NCBI RefSeq assembly: GCF_008923365.1
Contig: NZ_WBMR01000042.1
Coordinates: 1 to 56,428 of the forward strand
Reading direction: 5' to 3'
DNA: 56,428 nucleotides
From: Actinomadura montaniterrae
GTDB lineage: Bacteria > Actinomycetota > Actinomycetes > Streptosporangiales > Streptosporangiaceae
Part shown: positions 48,576-56,014 of the stretch, one piece after another
How positions within the stretch are numbered: the stretch's first letter is position 1
How the letters are laid out: each line of letters begins with the position of its first letter
Notes under the pieces: model-generated
Databases searched by the model: none
What the model was told of the DNA's origin: nothing
The model's input: only the letters and a program-made list of their open reading frames with translations
Translations under genes and position numbers: made by a program

Positions 48576-49556
48576 ATGCCTCGACGGGGAGGCGCGCTGC
48601 CCGTCTCGGACGCCGCGGTCCTCGGCTGCGCGGACGCGTTCGCGCGCGGCGTGCCGCACGACCGGCTCGACCGGCTGCGCTCGCGGACGCCGGTCGTCTG
48701 GCAGGACGCGGACGCGGCGGAGCGGCCGGGCGCCTGGGCGGTGCTGCGGTACGCCGACGTCCAGCACGCCCTCACGCGCCCGCAGCTGTTCCCGCCGGAG
48801 GACGACGGCGTCCTGCACGGCCCGCGGACGCCGGAGCCGTACGGCGCCGAACGGCCCGCGGCGGAACCGCCCGGCGCGGGACCGCCCGGCGCGGGACCGC
48901 GCGGTGGCCGGCAGGCGGGCCGCGGCGATCCGGACGCGATCCCGGACGACGCGCCGGGCCGCGCGCCGATCGACATGGACCCGCCCATGGCCGCGATGCT
49001 GGACCGGATCCCGCGCGGCGACGCGGTGGACTTCGTCCGGCAGGTCGCGCACGACCTGCCGGAGACGCTGCGCAACACCCTCGCGGGCGGCCTGCACGCG
49101 CTGCTGCGCCATCCGGACCAGTACGCCCGGCTCCGCGCGGACCGCGCCGACGAGCGGCTGATCGACAGCGCCGTCGAGGAGATGCTGCGCTGGTGGACGC
49201 CGGTGCTGCAGGTGCGGCGGCGGGTGCGGCGCGCGACGGAGGTCGGCGGGGTGCCGCTGCTGCCGGGCGAGCGGGTGGCGCTGTGGCTGGTGTCGGCCAA
49301 CCACGACGAGGACGTCTTCGCCGACCCCGGGCGGTTCGTGCCGGAGCGGTTCGCGCAGGGCGGCCGGCCGCACCTGTGCTTCGGCACCGGCCGGCGCGCC
49401 TGCCTGGGGGCGCGCCTCGCCCGGGTACACCTGCGGGCGTTCCTGGTCGCGCTGCTGGAGCGGCCGGCGGTCGCGCAACCGGCGGGGGAACCGGTAATGT
49501 CGCGGTCGAGTGCCCGTCACGGTTTCGAGCGGCTGCCGATCCGCTGGAACGGCTGA
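48576..49556 (+). CDS. Cytochrome P450 with large internal deletions
   Basis: Protein of 326 aa, against ~400 for the family. Kept: YADVQHALTRPQLF, ExxR (E202-R205), the PERF region (FVPERF), and the haem loop FGTGRRACLG (C276). Missing: IDMDPP runs straight into MAAMLDRIPRGDAVDFV, so the C helix and its surroundings are gone. VAHDLP then joins ETLRNTLAGGLHALLRHPDQ, which removes helices F-G-H and the first half of helix I with its AGxxT motif. A Pro/Gly-rich stretch (~85-130) fills the front. Both joins stay in frame. Catalysis in the normal way seems unlikely. GGGAGG lies before ATG 48576. Confidence 0.82.
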   Translation: MPRRGGALPVSDAAVLGCADAFARGVPHDRLDRLRSRTPVVWQDADAAERPGAWAVLRYADVQHALTRPQLFPPEDDGVLHGPRTPEPYGAERPAAEPPGAGPPGAGPRGGRQAGRGDPDAIPDDAPGRAPIDMDPPMAAMLDRIPRGDAVDFVRQVAHDLPETLRNTLAGGLHALLRHPDQYARLRADRADERLIDSAVEEMLRWWTPVLQVRRRVRRATEVGGVPLLPGERVALWLVSANHDEDVFADPGRFVPERFAQGGRPHLCFGTGRRACLGARLARVHLRAFLVALLERPAVAQPAGEPVMSRSSARHGFERLPIRWNG

Positions 49557-49800
49557 GGGCGGGCCCGAGCGCCCTGTGCGCCATCTCACCGGATCGCGGC
49601 GACATCCCGCCGCCTCCTCAGCGACCCCCGAACCGGCCCCGGACCGCCGACCCGCGGTCCCGCGCCCCGCCGGCGGTCGCACCGGAACGGTCCACCGCCG
49701 GTGGCCGTGCGCTGAACTTCGACCGGAGCTCCGCCGTACGTCGGCAGAGCGACCCGCTGCGCGCCCGCACCCCCGGGCGCGGAACCGGAGGGGGCTGGTT

Positions 49801-50943
49801 GTGGGGCTGACGAGTTCGGGCCTGCTCGCCGTGCTGTCGCTGCTCACGGCGGTGTGCCTGGGAGCGACGGTGTGGCTGTGGCCGCGCGCCGCGGGCGGCG
49901 GCGTCCGCGCCGTCGCGAGCCGCGCGGCGCTGCTGCTCGGCTGCCAGGTCGCCGTCCTGCTGACGCTGCTGGCGTCGGTGAACACCTACTACCTGTTCTA
50001 CGGCTCGTGGCGCGACCTGCTGAGCGCCGCGGGCGGCGCGTCGACGGAGATGCCGCATCCGCCGCCCGCGGGCACCGGGGCGGCGGCCGCGAGCCAGGCC
50101 GTCCGGAAGGTGCGGGCCGACCTCGACCCGGGCGGCAAGGGCGGGCACTCGGCCGCGCGGGACGGGCAGGTCGAGCATCTCGACATCCGCGGCATCCGCA
50201 CCGGGATCTCCGCCGAGGCCTACGTGTACCTCCCGCCGCAGTACTTCCAGCCCGCCTACGCCGCGCGCCGCTTCCCCGTCGTCCTGCTCATCGCCGGGTA
50301 CCCGGCCGCCGACCGGATGGTGTGGATCGACAAGGGCCACATCCCCGAGGACGCCGCGAAGGCCCTCGCCGCCGGCCGGATCCAGCCGATGATCTACGTG
50401 ATGATGCGGCCGACCGTCGAGGAGGGCTGGGACACCGAGTGCGCCGACGTACCCGGCGGCCCGCAGGTCGAGACGTTCTTCGCGCAGGACGTCCCGGAGG
50501 CGGTCTCCGGCGCGTACCGGACGGCGCGGGCCCGCACCGGCTGGGGCCTCGCCGGCTACTCGACCGGCGGGTTCTGCGCGACGAAGCTCCTGCTGCTGCA
50601 CTCCGACCGGTTCTCCGCCGCCGCGAGCATGGCCGGGCACTTCGACGCGCTGCTCGACCGCACCACCCGCGAGCTGTACGGCGGCAGCAAGGCGATCCGG
50701 CGCGGCAACGACCTCGTCTGGCGGCTGCGGAACCTGCCGCAGCCGCCGGTGTCGGTGCTGGTGGCGTCCGCGGACGTCGGCGAGAAGACGTTCCCGTCGG
50801 CGCGGCGGTTCATGAGGGCGGCGCGGCCGCCGCTGGTCGTCGACAAGCTGCTGCTGCCGACGGGCGGCCACAACTTCAAGACCTTCCGCAGGTACATCCC
50901 GCCGTCGATCGCGTGGCTGAGCGCGCACCTGAAGGGGGAATGA
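49801..50943 (+). CDS. Membrane-anchored esterase (Esterase D / antigen 85-like fold)
   Basis: Protein of 380 aa. Two N-terminal helices (~7-26, 41-60) place the enzyme domain outside. The hydrolase has AYVYLPPQYFQP, nucleophile Ser254 in GYSTGG, an acidic residue in ASADVGEK, and His357 in PTGGHNFKTFRRYIP. The layout matches the putative esterase family that includes mycolyltransferases. GTG 49801 follows GGAGGGGG; the frame open from 49510 covers the P450 end. The next gene is a paralogue that has lost the triad, and their stop and start codons overlap. Confidence 0.85.
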   Translation: MGLTSSGLLAVLSLLTAVCLGATVWLWPRAAGGGVRAVASRAALLLGCQVAVLLTLLASVNTYYLFYGSWRDLLSAAGGASTEMPHPPPAGTGAAAASQAVRKVRADLDPGGKGGHSAARDGQVEHLDIRGIRTGISAEAYVYLPPQYFQPAYAARRFPVVLLIAGYPAADRMVWIDKGHIPEDAAKALAAGRIQPMIYVMMRPTVEEGWDTECADVPGGPQVETFFAQDVPEAVSGAYRTARARTGWGLAGYSTGGFCATKLLLLHSDRFSAAASMAGHFDALLDRTTRELYGGSKAIRRGNDLVWRLRNLPQPPVSVLVASADVGEKTFPSARRFMRAARPPLVVDKLLLPTGGHNFKTFRRYIPPSIAWLSAHLKGE

Positions 50944-52199
50944 TGGAGCCGGTCAGTGCGGCGTTCCTCGCCCTGGTGTGCGTTCCGGCCGCCGCCTGCC
51001 TCGTCGCCGCGGTGGTGCTGTGGCCGCGGTTCGCCGGGCGCGGCGCCCGCCCGGTGGCGGCCCGGACGGGGCTGCTGCTCGGCTCGCAGGCGCTGCTGAC
51101 CGCGGCGGTCGTGCTGCTGGTCAACCGGTACTTCGTGTTCTACGCGACCTGGGACGACCTGCTCGGCGGCACCACCACGAACGCGACGGTGAAGCAGGTG
51201 CAGCCGAGCCGCGGCGCGGAGTCGGCGCCGGCGGGGCTCGCGCACCGGGTGACGACGGAGCTCGGCCCGAAGCGGCGCGGGCACCAGCGCGACCCGGCCG
51301 AGGACGGGCGGGTCGACCGGCTGGACGTCGAGGGCGCGCGCAGCGGCCTCGGCGCGCAGGCGTACGTGTACCTCCCGCCGCAGTACTTCCAGCCCCGGTA
51401 CGCGAACCGGCGGCTCCCGGTCGTGGTCTCCATCGCCGGCGACGGGTCCGGCACCGGGACGGTGTGGCTGCGGCAGGCGCGGCTGGCCGACGCGGCCGTC
51501 GCCGCGGTCCGGGCGGGCCGCGCCCAGCCGATGATCTACGCGGCGGTCGGGGCGGTGCGCCGGTTCGCGCCCGGCCCGGCGGCGCGTGGCGTCCGCCCGG
51601 CCGGGTGCCTGGACCTGCCGGGCGTCGCGGGCGGGCAGGCCGAGACGTTCCTCGCGCAGGACCTGCCGCTCGCGCTGGCCGGCACGTACCGGCTGCCGGA
51701 GGCGCGCGCGGGCTGGGGCGTCGCGGGCATCGGCGCGGGCGGGCAGTGCGCCGCGCGGCTGGCGATGCTGCACTCCGACCGGTTCACCGCCGCCGCGGCC
51801 CTCAACGGCCGGTTCGGGCAGCCCGCCGGCGGCTCCCCCGCCGACGCCCGGACGGTCGTGAAGCTCAAGACCGGGACGGGCAGGGCGCCGCACGGCCGGA
51901 CGGGCGCCGCGCCGAAGCCGCGGCCGGACGACCCGTACGGCGGCAGCGAGGCCTACCGGCTCGAGCAGGACCTGACGTGGCGGCTCCAGCACCTCCCGCC
52001 GCCGCCCGTCTCGGTGCTGGCCGCCGCGCCGGAGACCGGCCCCGACGCGGAGGCGGCCGGGCGGTTCGCGGCGCTGGCGAAGCCGCCGATGCGCGTGGAC
52101 ACGATGCCGGTGCCCGGCGCCCCGGCGACGCTGAGGCAGTGGCGCGACCGGCTGCCGACCGTCCTGGAGTGGCTCAGCGCCCGCCTGCGCGGCGAATGA
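50943..52199 (+). CDS. Pseudo-esterase paralogue, catalytic triad lost
   Basis: Protein of 418 aa, clearly homologous to the preceding esterase: the same two-helix N terminus, RYFVFYATWDDLL against TYYLFYGSWRDLL, and AYVYLPPQYFQP identical. The nucleophile motif GYSTGG has become GIGAGG (Ser to Gly), and the His region GGHNFKTF has become GAPATLRQ. An insertion with a Lys/Arg/Pro-rich stretch (VVKLKTGTGRAPHG...) precedes YGGSEAYRLEQDLTWRL. It is an intact, translationally coupled frame and not a decayed gene, so a non-enzymatic role such as partner or binding subunit is likely. ATG 50940 is an equal start. Confidence 0.85.
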   Translation: MEPVSAAFLALVCVPAAACLVAAVVLWPRFAGRGARPVAARTGLLLGSQALLTAAVVLLVNRYFVFYATWDDLLGGTTTNATVKQVQPSRGAESAPAGLAHRVTTELGPKRRGHQRDPAEDGRVDRLDVEGARSGLGAQAYVYLPPQYFQPRYANRRLPVVVSIAGDGSGTGTVWLRQARLADAAVAAVRAGRAQPMIYAAVGAVRRFAPGPAARGVRPAGCLDLPGVAGGQAETFLAQDLPLALAGTYRLPEARAGWGVAGIGAGGQCAARLAMLHSDRFTAAAALNGRFGQPAGGSPADARTVVKLKTGTGRAPHGRTGAAPKPRPDDPYGGSEAYRLEQDLTWRLQHLPPPPVSVLAAAPETGPDAEAAGRFAALAKPPMRVDTMPVPGAPATLRQWRDRLPTVLEWLSARLRGE

Positions 52200-52290
52200 C
52201 CGGACCCCGGCGCGTCGGACGGGCGCGCTACCTCCCGGGGAGTAGGCGCGCTGCCTCCTCCCGGCCGACGTGCCGCCGCGCGCGGGTGGC

Positions 52291-52296
52291 TAACGT
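52291..52296 (+). promoter_or_regulatory. -10 element (TAACGT), leaderless histidine kinase gene
   Basis: TAACGT, then 6 nt, then ATG 52303. Confidence 0.55.
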
Positions 52297-52302
52297 GCAG
52301 GA

Positions 52303-53670
52303 ATGAGCACTTCGCCGCCGCCGGGGGCGGTCCGGCCGCACTGGCCGCGGCCGTCCTCGTGGCCCGCCTGGGTCGTCCCGCTGCTCGTGCTGTTCGTCGA
52401 GTTCTCCGGGACGATGGCGGCGCAGCACGGCGCGACCCGGAACCGGCCGTGGAACCGCGGCGACGGCTGGGGGCACGGGCCCGGCTGGGGCGACGGCTCC
52501 TCCGGCTACGGCACCACGCACCTGGACGCGCTCGGCTTCGCGATCGTCGTCGCCGGCCCGGCGCTGCTGCTGCTGCGCCGCCGGTACCCGGTGCCGACGC
52601 TCGCGGCGACGGGCCTGCTCACCGGGCTGTACTTCCTGCGCGCCTACCCGTACGGGCCGGCGTTCGCGGCCGTCGGCGTCGCGATGCTGGGCGCGATCGT
52701 CGCCGGCCACCGGCTCGTGACCTGGGCCGGGACGGCGGTGTCGGTCGCGGTGTACTTCGGGATCACCGCGCTGATCGGCCTGCCGTTCGGGGAGCGCGGC
52801 GCGTCCGGCCGGGCGTTCCCGGTGGAGGAGCCGAGCGTCGGCGGCGTCAGCGTGGTCGTCGGCTGGTCCCTCGCGGTGCTCGTCACCGCCGAGCTCGTCC
52901 GGATGACGGGGCAGCGGGCCGCCGAGCGGGCCCGCACCCGGGCCGAGGAGGAGCGCCGGCAGGCCAGCGAGGAGCGGCTGCGGATGGCGCGCGAGCTGCA
53001 CGACGTGCTGGCGCACAACATCTCGATGATCAACGTGCAGGCGGGCGTCGCGCTGCACCTGATGGACGGCGACCCCGAGCAGGCCCGCACCGCGCTCGCC
53101 GCGATCAAGGAGGCGAGCAAGGAGGCGCTGACCGAGATGCGGTCGGTGATCGGGGCGCTGCGGGCGCAGGGCGAGACCGCGCCGCGCTCCCCCACCGCCG
53201 GGCTCGGCCGGCTGGACGACCTGCTCGCCCGCGCCCGCTCCGCCGGGCTCGCGGTGGACGCCGAGACCACCGGGGAGCGCCGGCCGCTGCCCGCGGGCGC
53301 CGACCTCGCCGCGTTCCGGATCGTCCAGGAGTCGCTGACCAACGTGACCCGGCACGCCGGACCGGGCCCGGTGACGGCCCGGGTCCGCATCGCCTACCGT
53401 GAGCGGGAGATCGAGGTGCGGGTCGAGGACGACGGCCGGGGCGTGTCGCTGCTCGACGACCATCCGGGCGGCAGCGGCATCCGCGGCATGCGGGAGCGGG
53501 CCGCCGCGCTCGGCGGGACGTTCGACGCGGGCCCGCGGCCGGGCGGCGGCTTCGCCGTCCGGGCGACGCTGCCGCTCACCGGCGATGCCGAGGGCACCGA
53601 GGAGGAGGCGGCGGACTGCTCCGGCGGCGGCGCCGGCGAGGGGACTCCCGCGGAGAGGGGCGGTCAATGA
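52303..53670 (+). CDS. NarL-type sensor histidine kinase (HisKA_3)
   Basis: Protein of 455 aa. Four to five N-terminal membrane helices with a Gly/Trp-rich outer loop (WNRGDGWGHGPGWGDG). A coiled-coil linker (AERARTRAEEERRQASEERLRMA) leads to HisKA_3 with phospho-His in ARELHDVLAHNISMINVQAG. The ATPase domain has FRIVQESLTNVTRHAG, VEDDGRGVSLLD and GSGIRGMRERAAALGG. It pairs with the next gene by an ATGA overlap. An acidic Gly-rich tail ends the protein. Confidence 0.93.
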   Translation: MSTSPPPGAVRPHWPRPSSWPAWVVPLLVLFVEFSGTMAAQHGATRNRPWNRGDGWGHGPGWGDGSSGYGTTHLDALGFAIVVAGPALLLLRRRYPVPTLAATGLLTGLYFLRAYPYGPAFAAVGVAMLGAIVAGHRLVTWAGTAVSVAVYFGITALIGLPFGERGASGRAFPVEEPSVGGVSVVVGWSLAVLVTAELVRMTGQRAAERARTRAEEERRQASEERLRMARELHDVLAHNISMINVQAGVALHLMDGDPEQARTALAAIKEASKEALTEMRSVIGALRAQGETAPRSPTAGLGRLDDLLARARSAGLAVDAETTGERRPLPAGADLAAFRIVQESLTNVTRHAGPGPVTARVRIAYREREIEVRVEDDGRGVSLLDDHPGGSGIRGMRERAAALGGTFDAGPRPGGGFAVRATLPLTGDAEGTEEEAADCSGGGAGEGTPAERGGQ

Positions 53671-54332
53671 TCAAGGTGCTGCTCGCCGACGACCAGGTGC
53701 TGGTCCGGGCGGGGTTCCGGGCGCTGCTGGACGCCCAGGACGACATCGAGGTGGCCGGCGAGGCGAGCGACGGCGAGGAGGCCGTGGCGCAGGCGCGCCG
53801 GCTGCGCCCGGACGTGATCCTGATGGACATCCGGATGCCGGGCCTGGACGGGCTCGCCGCGACCCGCCGGATCGCCTCGGACGAGCGGCTCGGCGACGTC
53901 AAGATCGTGATCTTGACCACGTTCGAGCTGGACGAGTACGTGTTCGAGGCGCTGCGCGGCGGCGCGAGCGGGTTCCTGGTCAAGGACACCGAGCCGGTCG
54001 AGCTGATCCACGCGGTGCGGGCGGTCGCGGCGGGGGACGCGCTGCTGTCACCGGGAGTGACGCGGCGGCTGATCGCCGAGTTCGCGGCGCGGGCGAAGGA
54101 GCCGGCCCCGTCACCGCGGCTGAACGCGCTGACCGACCGGGAGCGCGAGGTGATGGCGCTGGTCGGCGAGGGGCTGTCGAACGAGGAGATCGCGGCCCGC
54201 CTGGTGGTGAGCCCGGCGACGGCGAAGACGCACGTCAGCCGGACGATGGTGAAGCTCGGCGCGCGGGACCGGGCGCAGCTCGTGGTGTTCGCCTACGAGT
54301 CGGGACTGGTCAAGCCGGGCTGGCTGCCCTAG
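53667..54332 (+). CDS. NarL/LuxR-type response regulator
   Basis: Protein of 221 aa. Receiver domain with ADDQ, phospho-Asp in VILMDIRMPGLDG, Thr in VILTTFELDEYV and Lys in FLVKDTEP. GerE helix-turn-helix: LTDREREVMALVGEGLSNEEIAARLVVSPATAKTHVSRTMVKLGARDRAQ. Partner of the membrane kinase directly upstream. Confidence 0.95.
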   Translation: MIKVLLADDQVLVRAGFRALLDAQDDIEVAGEASDGEEAVAQARRLRPDVILMDIRMPGLDGLAATRRIASDERLGDVKIVILTTFELDEYVFEALRGGASGFLVKDTEPVELIHAVRAVAAGDALLSPGVTRRLIAEFAARAKEPAPSPRLNALTDREREVMALVGEGLSNEEIAARLVVSPATAKTHVSRTMVKLGARDRAQLVVFAYESGLVKPGWLP

Positions 54333-54469
54333 AAAGGACGGGCGGGCGCCCGGCCTCCCCCGGAGGGCCCCTGCCCTGGAAATTCACACTCTGTCGCGAT
54401 TCACTGTTCCCGTCCGTGGTGACATGACAAGGTGGAACGCACAGGCCGTCACCGAAGCGAAGGAGTCCG

Positions 54470-55093
54470 GTGCCGCACGACACGAGGATCCTCGCCGTCG
54501 ACGACCGCGAGGAGAACCTCACAGCCCTCGCGGCGGTGCTCGACGCGCTGCCGGTCGAGGTGGTGCCCGCCTCGTCCGGGCAGGCGGCCCTCAAGGAGCT
54601 GCTGAGCGACGACTTCGCGCTGATCCTGCTGGACGTCGTGATGCCGGGGATGGACGGTTTCGAGACCGCCCAGCACATCAAGGCGCGGCCCCGCACCCGG
54701 GACATCCCGATCATCTTCCTGACCGCGGCGGGCGGGGAGAGCGAGCAGGCCTACCGCGGCTACGCGGCGGGCGCGGTGGACTTCCTGACCAAGCCGTTCG
54801 ACCCGTGGCTGCTGCGCGCGAAGGTGTCGGTCTTCGTGGACCTGCACCGCAGCAACCTGGAGCTGCGGCGGCAGGCGGCGCTGCTGCGCCGCACCCTCGC
54901 CGAGAACGGCGCCGGGCCGGACGAGGCGCCGGACGCGGCGAGCTGCGGCGGGCTGCTGCCCGCGCTGGACGAGCGGCTGTCCCGGGTCGAGGACGCGCTG
55001 GCCCGGATGCGGTCCGGGGAGCCGGCCGACGACCTGGAGGCGCTCGTCGCCGACCTGCGGCTCGCCCTCGACGCGTTCTCCGCCGGAACCTGA
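54470..55093 (+). CDS. Stand-alone receiver-domain protein
   Basis: Protein of 207 aa. The receiver domain (1-125) has VDDREENL, phospho-Asp in LILLDVVMPGMDGFE, Thr in IIFLTAAGG and Lys in DFLTKPFDP. It has no DNA-binding output; a helical, coiled-coil-like tail (RSNLELRRQAALLRRTLAENG..., DERLSRVEDALARMRSG) follows. VDDREENL and the tail resemble receivers that signal through protein contacts. GAAGGAG lies 4 nt before GTG 54470. A terminator follows at 55162. Confidence 0.88.
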   Translation: MPHDTRILAVDDREENLTALAAVLDALPVEVVPASSGQAALKELLSDDFALILLDVVMPGMDGFETAQHIKARPRTRDIPIIFLTAAGGESEQAYRGYAAGAVDFLTKPFDPWLLRAKVSVFVDLHRSNLELRRQAALLRRTLAENGAGPDEAPDAASCGGLLPALDERLSRVEDALARMRSGEPADDLEALVADLRLALDAFSAGT

Positions 55094-55161
55094 ACCCGGC
55101 CGCGACCTGACTCCGCCGGGGACCTGGACCCGCGGCGCCCGAGGCCCCGCGAACCCTTGCT

Positions 55162-55187
55162 CTGACGGGCTTCCGGACGCCCGTCAG
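55162..55187 (+). terminator. Hairpin terminator
   Basis: CTGACGGGC (55162-55170), loop TTCCGGAC, GCCCGTCAG (55179-55187). It lies 68 bp after the receiver-protein stop. TATAGT at 55196-55201 just beyond may be a -10 for the downstream region. Confidence 0.75.
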
Positions 55188-55310
55188 TAGTTACTTATAG
55201 TAGTGGATTTCGGCCCGTCCCGAGACGGGGATGCCAGCGTCCACTGTGATCGATTCCGCAGGTCACCGGCCCGATTTCTTTACCTTCGAGTTCTCTGTAC
55301 CGGTTTGCCG

Positions 55311-55324
55311 CAAGTAAGTACTTG
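55311..55324. promoter_or_regulatory. Dyad upstream of DUF6230 gene
   Basis: CAAGTA-AG-TACTTG, perfect arms, in an unusually AT-richer stretch about 85 bp before the ATG. Confidence 0.45.
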
Positions 55325-55343
55325 AGGGTAACTTGCACTCACC

Positions 55344-55357
55344 GTCACGCACGTGAC
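55344..55357. promoter_or_regulatory. Second dyad upstream of DUF6230 gene
   Basis: GTCACG-CA-CGTGAC, perfect arms, about 50 bp before the ATG. Different in sequence from the dyad at 55311. Confidence 0.45.
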
Positions 55358-55406
55358 CCGCATCACCGGGCGCCCCCCGCCCGGCCCCCGACCCCCAGGA
55401 GCCCCC

Positions 55407-56009
55407 ATGACCGACTCCGCCGAGTCCGCCGACGCCCGCCTCGGCCGCGTCCGCTGGAAGCGTTTCGCCGCCATCGCCGCCCCCGCCGCGGTCGGCGCCG
55501 GCGCGCTGGTCTTCATGACCGCGCAGGGCGCCATCGCCTCCTCGTTCGCCGTCTCCGGCAGCAGCTTCAAGGTCAGCGCCGCCTCCCTCGACGGCACGGG
55601 CTTCGTCCAGTACGGCGACGTCGACACGTCCAAGGACAAGTCGCAGCACCCGGTGCAGGTCTCCGGGATCAAGAACGCGACGATCACCAACATGTGCCAG
55701 TCGGTCAAGGTCGGGCCGTTCACGCTGCGGCTGACCGCGGGCGACAAGGGCACCCCCGTCCAGGCGTCCGACCTGGTGCTGGACGTCGAGCAGCTCAACG
55801 CCGACGCCGAGTTCTCCAACATCGAGATCGGCCGCGACGCCAGCACGCTCGACAAGGGCCCGAACGGCGCGAAGGGCACGGCCGGCATGTTCGGCCAGCA
55901 GGCCGACTCGATCAAGCTGACCGGCGTCAAGCAGGTCGCGTGGGCGACCACCGCCGGCACCTTCAAGCTGAGCGACCTCAGCATGAAGCTCGGCAAGGAG
56001 TGCTTCTAA
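55407..56009 (+). CDS. DUF6230 family secreted/anchored protein
   Basis: Protein of 200 aa. A basic N terminus (RVRWKRFAAIAAPAAVGAGALVFMTAQGAIASSFAVSG) is a signal or anchor helix. A beta-rich outer domain follows (SSFKVSAASLDGTGFVQYGDVD..., SDLVLDVEQLNADAEFSNIEIGRDA), with a Cys pair (NMCQ and terminal KECF) that could form a disulfide. It matches the actinobacterial DUF6230 family, usually next to DUF6114; function unknown. AGGAG is 6 nt before ATG 55407; the frame from 55353 crosses the second dyad. Confidence 0.82.
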   Translation: MTDSAESADARLGRVRWKRFAAIAAPAAVGAGALVFMTAQGAIASSFAVSGSSFKVSAASLDGTGFVQYGDVDTSKDKSQHPVQVSGIKNATITNMCQSVKVGPFTLRLTAGDKGTPVQASDLVLDVEQLNADAEFSNIEIGRDASTLDKGPNGAKGTAGMFGQQADSIKLTGVKQVAWATTAGTFKLSDLSMKLGKECF

Positions 56010-56014
56010 AGGCC

